Source: Geopsychrobacter sp.
GTDB taxonomy: Bacteria; Desulfobacterota; Desulfuromonadia; Desulfuromonadales; Geopsychrobacteraceae
Assembly: GCA_021647445.1 (NCBI GenBank)
Contig: JAKIUS010000039.1
Coordinates: forward strand, 1-9,027
DNA length: 9,027 bases
Reading direction: 5' to 3'
Below are positions 6,214 through 9,027 of the stretch, one piece after another. Both the position numbers and the translations under genes were made by a program. Positions within the stretch are counted from its first letter, which is position 1, and the number at the start of each line of letters is the position of its first letter. The notes under the pieces are model-generated. The model saw only the letters and a list, made by a program, of their open reading frames with translations, did not search any database and was not told where the DNA came from.

Positions 6214-6524
6214 ATTACAACCTCTTGCATGGCAATTTCGACAAAATCTCGGGGAGCAGTATCAAAATTCACCAGATCAACATGGTGCGGAATGATGCTC
6301 TCTTCCAGTTCGAATAATAATTGATCGCGTGTTTTTGTGAATAAGGATTCACTTAGCCCACTAATGCCAATATCAATATCTGAGCTTCGCCGAGATGTTC
6401 CATGTGCCCGTGATCCGAATAAGAAGATAGTACAATCCAGATCAGATGTTACACGCAGTACGAGCTCCTGCATCTGACCCAGGTAATTTGATGCTATCTT
6501 ATGGTTATGGAAAGTTTGTCTCAC
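6177..6524 (-). CDS. mntA: MNT-type nucleotidyltransferase antitoxin, HI0073/MntA type
   Basis: A 115-residue minimal nucleotidyltransferase. FLFGSRAHGTSRRSSDIDIG (34-53) contains GS-X10-DXD (G37, S38, D49, D51), the nucleotide- and metal-binding signature of this family; D83 in HVDLV is the likely third carboxylate. MntA proteins transfer AMP to a tyrosine of the partner HEPN toxin and so silence it. The start is GTG (6522-6524), supported by TGGAG 8 nt upstream. It is the first gene of the pair, with the HEPN gene beginning inside its 3' end. An IS21-like remnant lies directly upstream and may supply or have disrupted the promoter. All visible active-site residues are intact, so a working pair is likely. 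Confidence 0.88.
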   Translation of the reverse strand: MRQTFHNHKIASNYLGQMQELVLRVTSDLDCTIFLFGSRAHGTSRRSSDIDIGISGLSESLFTKTRDQLLFELEESIIPHHVDLVNFDTAPRDFVEIAMQEVVIWKQSSHANSTF

Positions 6525-6559
6525 CGGTTAATCTCCAACAAAATTGATGCCTTAACGAC

Positions 6560-6656
6560 TGCGTATTCCGGACCAAACTGTGCCACCCATTCCGATCCAA
6601 AGTAGGTCACCCATTCCGGAGCAAAGTGTACCACTGATTCAGGCCAATCTATGCCA
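6560..6656. repeat. IS21-like terminal repeats, copy B
   Basis: Starts with TGCGTATTCCGG, as copy A at 720. Four imperfect ~24-bp units of the type ATTCCGGnnCAAAnTGTnCCACC follow in tandem, the last one decayed. Multiple tandem sites of this length are usual at IS21-family ends. A ribosome site and a start codon with a very short ORF follow at the spacing expected for istA. The rest of the element is missing from the window. Confidence 0.55.
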
Positions 6657-6744
6657 TTTTCTCACTAGCACCGGAATCGTTAGCGACGCTGGATAACCTG
6701 GTGTACAACCGTGGGAATTTTACTTTCCAGGAGGTGCACCATTG

Positions 6745-6795
6745 GTGAACAAGAGGTTAACCATGGAACGAGAGTGGGGTAACGTAGTTAAGTGA
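6745..6795 (+). pseudogene. Start of an istA-like gene, truncated
   Basis: GTG at 6745 follows AGGAGGTGCACCATT, a strong ribosome site. It encodes VNKRLTMERE and stops at TGA (6793-6795) after 16 codons. IS21-family IstA proteins often begin with a short segment ending in LTM followed by a helix-turn-helix. Here homology would end after LTM, as though the element was cut and joined to unrelated sequence. The junction lies close to the CGTTGTTGAG segment (6805-6828) shared with 5184-5207. Identification rests on context and a very short peptide. Confidence 0.35.
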
Positions 6796-6804
6796 TGTGT
6801 GGGT

Positions 6805-6828
6805 CGTTGTTGAGGTACTGAACAAAAT
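6805..6828. repeat. Short shared segment, copy 2 (partner at 5184-5207)
   Basis: Second copy of the CGTTGTTGAG...GAAC...AAAT segment, 20 of 24 positions identical to the first, in the same orientation. It sits between the truncated istA-like start and the end of the ParE gene. The remaining sequence up to 6877 shows no gene. Confidence 0.35.
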
Positions 6829-6877
6829 GGTTTTTGCTTAGTGATCTCAGGAGGATCTGCGCGGCTATAAAGTTTGG

Positions 6878-7171
6878 TCACTGTTTTTGAAATTTATCTG
6901 GCCAGATCATAGATGTGTGGATGACTCGAAGAATGTATATGACCCCGCTTTGATGGGAGTATGGCAATACGAAGGGCAGGCCGTTAATGACAAGTTCTCT
7001 TGTGCCTGAAACCCTGCCGGGACGGCCAAGTGCGGGTTGTGCGGCCAGGAGGTTAGCGCTATCCCATATTTTTCGAGCAACTTTCTGGGCGGCGGTCTGG
7101 TTGTCTTTGGCGATATATTCGACGGCATCTTCAAGGTTCATGAGTGCTTTTCTGGTCCACTTAACGCGCAC
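6878..7171 (-). CDS. parE: RelE/ParE-family toxin
   Basis: A 97-residue basic protein. It begins VRVKWTRKALMNLEDAVEYI, the usual strand-helix start of ParE/RelE toxins. LGRPGRVSGTRELVI (48-62), LPFVLPYSH (65-73) and ILRVIHTSMIWP (80-91) are the conserved core; the last corresponds to the RVLH..R.WP segment of the family. ParE members poison DNA gyrase and RelE members cut mRNA at the ribosome; which applies here cannot be told. The start is GTG (7169-7171) and overlaps the 3' end of the upstream ribbon-helix-helix antitoxin gene by 11 nt, so the two are translationally coupled. The partner supplies the autoregulating DNA-binding domain. The gene looks intact. Confidence 0.85.
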   Translation of the reverse strand: MRVKWTRKALMNLEDAVEYIAKDNQTAAQKVARKIWDSANLLAAQPALGRPGRVSGTRELVINGLPFVLPYSHQSGVIYILRVIHTSMIWPDKFQKQ

Positions 7172-7400
7172 TTACGCCCCATTTTTCGAATGTTGTTTGT
7201 ACCTGCTCTTCGCTGGCAAGTTCGTTTTGTGTCACCTCAGCGAGACCGTTTTCTACTTCATTCTGGTACCATTCTTCATAGGCAATGAAACGCTCAAGTG
7301 CTTGATTGATTATCCATGATCTTGAGCGACTTTGTGCTTTGGCTACTCCGTCCACGCGAAGAAGGAGATGTTCGTCCATCCTGACTGTTGTTGTTTTCAT
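7161..7400 (-). CDS. Ribbon-helix-helix (CopG/ParD-like) antitoxin
   Basis: A 79-residue antitoxin. The N-terminal KTTTVRMDEHLLLRVDGVAK forms the DNA-contacting beta-strand and first helix, and SRSWIINQALERFIAYEEW the second helix of a ribbon-helix-helix dimer. The acidic C-terminus (EVENGLAEVTQNELASEEQV) is the likely toxin-wrapping part. The ATG at 7398-7400 is preferred over the upstream in-frame start (7424) because GGAG lies 7 nt before it and the fold begins right at KTTTVRM. The toxin gene follows with an 11-nt overlap. The 5' flank holds inverted and direct GAATA repeats that fit autorepression. Confidence 0.85.
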   Translation of the reverse strand: MKTTTVRMDEHLLLRVDGVAKAQSRSRSWIINQALERFIAYEEWYQNEVENGLAEVTQNELASEEQVQTTFEKWGVSAR

Positions 7401-7402
7401 CA

Positions 7403-7452
7403 ATATTCTCCATATTCTATGCATGTATTCGTAAAGAATATATCTGAATATG
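7403..7452 (-). promoter_or_regulatory. Candidate operator of the RHH/ParE pair
   Basis: Five GAATA/TATTC half-sites lie in 50 bp upstream of the antitoxin start: ATATTC (7403-7408), CATATTC (7411-7417), GTATTC (7425-7430), GAATAT (7436-7441) and GAATATG (7446-7452). The set is symmetric about GTAAA (7431-7435), and ATGCAT (7419-7424) adds a smaller palindrome. Arrays of short half-sites are the usual operators of ribbon-helix-helix antitoxins, which repress their own operon together with the toxin. Confidence 0.55.
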
Positions 7453-7486
7453 GATGGGAGTCAACCTTGGGATGTAGGGGCTGGGC

Positions 7487-7586
7487 TGATCATGAAAGGC
7501 TGTATTTCTCGCACGAAGCCGCAAAGGCCACGAAGAAAACCGGTAAAAATGGCCACAGAGATCACAGAGAAGCACAGAGAAAAGCT
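7487..7586. repeat. Dispersed CACAGAG intergenic repeat, copy 1
   Basis: TGATCATGAAAGG...TTTCTCGCACGAAGCC...CACGAAG...CACAGAG...CACAGAG...CACAGAG...AAGCT. The same order recurs at 8753-8851 in the same orientation, clearly diverged. Such CACGAAG/CACAGAG sequences occur as dispersed non-coding repeats in several environmental bacteria. The following stretch to 7690 contains no supported gene; ATTTTGTTATAGGGGACATT at 7630-7649 resembles 8667-8680. Confidence 0.65.
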
Positions 7587-7690
7587 AAAAATCGATAAGA
7601 GTTAGTTCGGTCGATGCCGATTAAAATAAATTTTGTTATAGGGGACATTGTTGATCTGCAGAACTTAAATAGGTGGAGAGTGGGGGAAAA

Positions 7691-7945
7691 TCACCGTATA
7701 TTTATAAGTATTCCTTCTTCGATCTGAAAGTCTAGCATGGAGTTCTTGTTGATATCCTCCCGTTGTCGATGGCCTTCTTGCCAAGATATTGTCTCTATTC
7801 GCGTTCGCTCACCAGTGGTGCTGCTATGCCAAAAAGACGTGTGATCAGCTTTGACTGGGCAATGAAAAAACTGTTGCGCAGTAAGGTTAATTTTGAGATT
7901 CTCGAAGGATTTTATGTGAGTTGCTGAAGGAGGGGATTTCTGCAT
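7691..7945 (-). CDS. Possible small hypothetical protein
   Basis: An 84-codon frame starting with ATG (7943-7945) and ending at TGA. No family is recognised. The sequence is not low complexity, has plausible codon use and a segment HSSTTGERTRIETISWQEGH (40-59) that looks protein-like. Against it, no good ribosome binding site precedes the ATG, and it lies in a ~580-bp space between two toxin-antitoxin pairs. It is on the same strand as those pairs and could be a remnant of a longer protein. Treat as doubtful. Confidence 0.3.
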   Translation of the reverse strand: MQKSPPSATHIKSFENLKINLTAQQFFHCPVKADHTSFWHSSTTGERTRIETISWQEGHRQREDINKNSMLDFQIEEGILINIR

Positions 7946-7985
7946 AACTTGCGCAGGTAATTCATGCGCTGGCAGCAGTGTTGTT

Positions 7986-8372
7986 TTAATCGCCAGTGTT
8001 CTTCAAACGTAGGTTGTAAAGACGGATATTATCGTCTGCGGTTATAAGAATCAGCCCCTCCGCCTGCGCTTGAGCGATCAGCATCCGGTCAAATGGATCG
8101 CGGTGATGAGCGGGGAGGCTCCCGGCCAGTTGTCCGTGATAGAGGCTGATGGGGAGCTTGCTGAATCCCTCATCCTCAACAATTGAATCCATATCCTCAG
8201 GTGCGATCAGCTTCCCGAGAGCTATTTTTATCGAAATCTCCCAGGTTGTTGCCGCGCTGACAAAAATCTGATTGCGCTCATTGCCGATTATCTCTTTGCA
8301 GCGTGGCCCCAGTTGAGGTGAGTCATTGAGCCACCAAAGGAGAGCGTGAGTATCCAGCAGGAATCGCTGCAT
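7986..8372 (-). CDS. vapC: VapC-type PIN-domain ribonuclease toxin
   Basis: A 128-residue PIN-domain protein. The four expected acidic residues are visible: D7 in LLDTHALLWW (5-14), E45 in TTWEISIK (42-49), D95 in DPFDRMLIAQA (92-102) and D113 in ITADDNI (110-116). They bind the metal ions used to cut RNA, usually tRNA or rRNA in VapC toxins. Length and motif order are those of the subgroup beginning with DTHALLWW. Its ATG overlaps the stop of the preceding Phd-type antitoxin (TGATG), typical of translational coupling. No terminator hairpin was recognised after it. The protein looks complete. Confidence 0.92.
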   Translation of the reverse strand: MQRFLLDTHALLWWLNDSPQLGPRCKEIIGNERNQIFVSAATTWEISIKIALGKLIAPEDMDSIVEDEGFSKLPISLYHGQLAGSLPAHHRDPFDRMLIAQAQAEGLILITADDNIRLYNLRLKNTGD

Positions 8373-8605
8373 CAGGATTGTCCTTCAAATTCATCAATGA
8401 CACTTAAAGGGGTTTGATCAAAATCATCGGCGATTTGGATCTGACCTTTGAAGCGACCGGGTTTTCGCGGGATATGATTATCTTTGTGAGGAAGAAGGTC
8501 CACAAAAGGTTTGCCTGCCTTGGCAATGACAACGATTTCTCCTTGGCGTGCCTTTTCGGCCAAGGCGGACAGGTTACTTTTGGCTTCATGCATATTGACT
8601 TGCAT
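8372..8605 (-). CDS. Phd/YefM-type antitoxin
   Basis: A 77-residue antitoxin. MQVNMHEAKSNLSALAEKAR is the classical N-terminal Phd/YefM fold, in which the helix after the first strand carries an AK.NLS.L pattern; GEIVVIAKAGKPFVDLLPH (22-40) is the second conserved block. The C-terminal tail (QIQIADDFDQTPLSVIDEF) should bind and inhibit the VapC partner. The ATG (8603-8605) has GGGAG 6 nt upstream. It precedes vapC with a 1-nt overlap. A TATAAT box and palindromes lie directly upstream, consistent with autorepression. Confidence 0.9.
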   Translation of the reverse strand: MQVNMHEAKSNLSALAEKARQGEIVVIAKAGKPFVDLLPHKDNHIPRKPGRFKGQIQIADDFDQTPLSVIDEFEGQS

Positions 8606-8617
8606 CGTTTGCTCCCA

Positions 8618-8645
8618 ATTATATGCTAGCTAGACTTAGCTAAGT
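8618..8645 (-). promoter_or_regulatory. Promoter -10 box and palindromic operator of the Phd/VapC pair
   Basis: On the minus strand TATAAT (8618-8623) is a perfect -10 box 12 nt upstream of the antitoxin start, so the leader would be very short. Just upstream lies ACTTAGCTAAGT (8634-8645), a perfect 12-bp palindrome, followed by the self-complementary GCTAGC (8624-8629). These sites overlap the -35/-10 spacer region, where an antitoxin-toxin complex would block RNA polymerase. No good -35 was seen. Confidence 0.55.
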
Positions 8646-8752
8646 TCATAGTGCCTGTCGATAAAGATTTTGTCAATATTGTTGATCTTGTTTCTCCTCA
8701 GTGATGTACGGATGCAGGGCGTAGGTCGATTATTGCAATGAATTCTTTTGCT

Positions 8753-8907
8753 TGATCGTAAAGGAAGCATTTCTCGTACGAAGCCACAAAGATCACGAAG
8801 CAAATCAAAAAGATAGCCACAGAGGAGCACAGAGGGCCACAGAGAGAAGCTGGAATAGAATTTCCCAAAGCCTTAGGTTCCCTCTGAGTTCCTCTGTGAT
8901 CTCTGGT
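8753..8907. repeat. Dispersed CACAGAG repeat, copy 2, with inverted half copy
   Basis: 8753-8851 matches copy 1 (7487-7586) in order and orientation. In addition, CACAGAGGAGCACAGAGGG (8818-8836) is complementary at 17 of 19 positions to 8880-8898, so this copy can form a long stem with a ~43-nt loop. The inverted part (8880-8907) resembles the end of copy 1 read on the other strand. No gene is supported in 8646-9027. Confidence 0.6.
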
Positions 8908-8910
8908 GCG

Positions 8911-9027
8911 CCGAGCAAAGCTCGGTCATTCTTGCAAGTTGAAAGGAACTTGCCCTGTTAATTGCTGATTGAACAGGAAGTTGCGGTCTGTCGTGCGGAG
9001 GTAACAAAGCACGGGAAGCGAGACCGG
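8911..9027. ncRNA. Candidate structured RNA or mobile-element end at the window edge
   Basis: Four hairpins follow each other closely: CCGAGC/GCTCGG (8911-8925, loop AAA), GCAAGTT/AACTTGC (8934-8953), CCTGTT/AACAGG (8954-8977), and CGGTCT..CGTGC / GCACG..AGACCG (8984-9026) with an internal loop. Such density of perfect short stems suggests a folded RNA continuing past the window. It was not matched to a known family. Group II intron domain I, an IS110-type guide RNA, or a retron/DGR RNA are possibilities. Strand is not determined. Confidence 0.35.

Noticed and set aside
5779..8605. Integron cassette array carrying the toxin-antitoxin pairs
   Set aside because: No attC-like sites with the RYYYAAC/GTTRRRY boundaries were found at consistent positions between modules, and no integrase is in the window.
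7487..8907. CRISPR array from the recurring CACAGAG motif
   Set aside because: The units are short, irregularly spaced and without unique spacers of constant length; they belong to two dispersed ~100-bp repeats.

Overview
The window looks like an accessory stretch of a chromosome from an anaerobic, metal- or sulfur-respiring bacterium of the Geobacter/Desulfuromonas type (Desulfobacterota). The basis is a secreted tetraheme c-type cytochrome with a near-consensus sigma-54 promoter, a neighbouring NHL beta-propeller lipoprotein, and dispersed CACAGAG-type intergenic repeats. This taxonomic reading is inference; there is no rRNA or other marker gene.

Layout: 1-109 is the start of an IS200/IS605-type transposase on the minus strand that runs out of the window. 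143-719 has no convincing gene. 720-770 carries IS21-like terminal repeats. About 791-2911 is a group II intron whose reverse transcriptase/maturase is broken by one in-frame TGA. 2912-2958 is a long hairpin between the intron and the minus-strand pair that follows. That pair is an NHL lipoprotein (2982-4073) and a tetraheme cytochrome (4253-4891), separated by a strong bidirectional terminator. The cytochrome has a sigma-54 promoter (5029-5045) with inverted repeats upstream. These two genes form the only metabolic module in the window and could serve extracellular electron transfer.

From 5331 onward the sequence is mobile-element debris and small toxin-antitoxin modules. It holds a DDE transposase tail (5331-5606), an MntA/HepT-like nucleotidyltransferase-HEPN pair (5779-6524), a second IS21-like end with a stub of its first gene (6560-6795), a ribbon-helix-helix/ParE pair (6878-7400), and a Phd/VapC pair (7986-8605). 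All three toxin-antitoxin modules lie on the minus strand and each has its two genes overlapping. The spaces between them hold two copies of a ~100-bp dispersed repeat. The right edge (8911-9027) contains consecutive potential hairpins and may be the start of another structured RNA or mobile element.

Overall, an electron-transfer gene pair sits next to a site that has repeatedly accepted insertion sequences, an intron and addiction modules. No completely novel system is obvious. The best leads are the sigma-54-controlled cytochrome/propeller pair, the AMPylation-type MntA/HepT pair with HI0074-like architecture, and the unassigned structured right edge.
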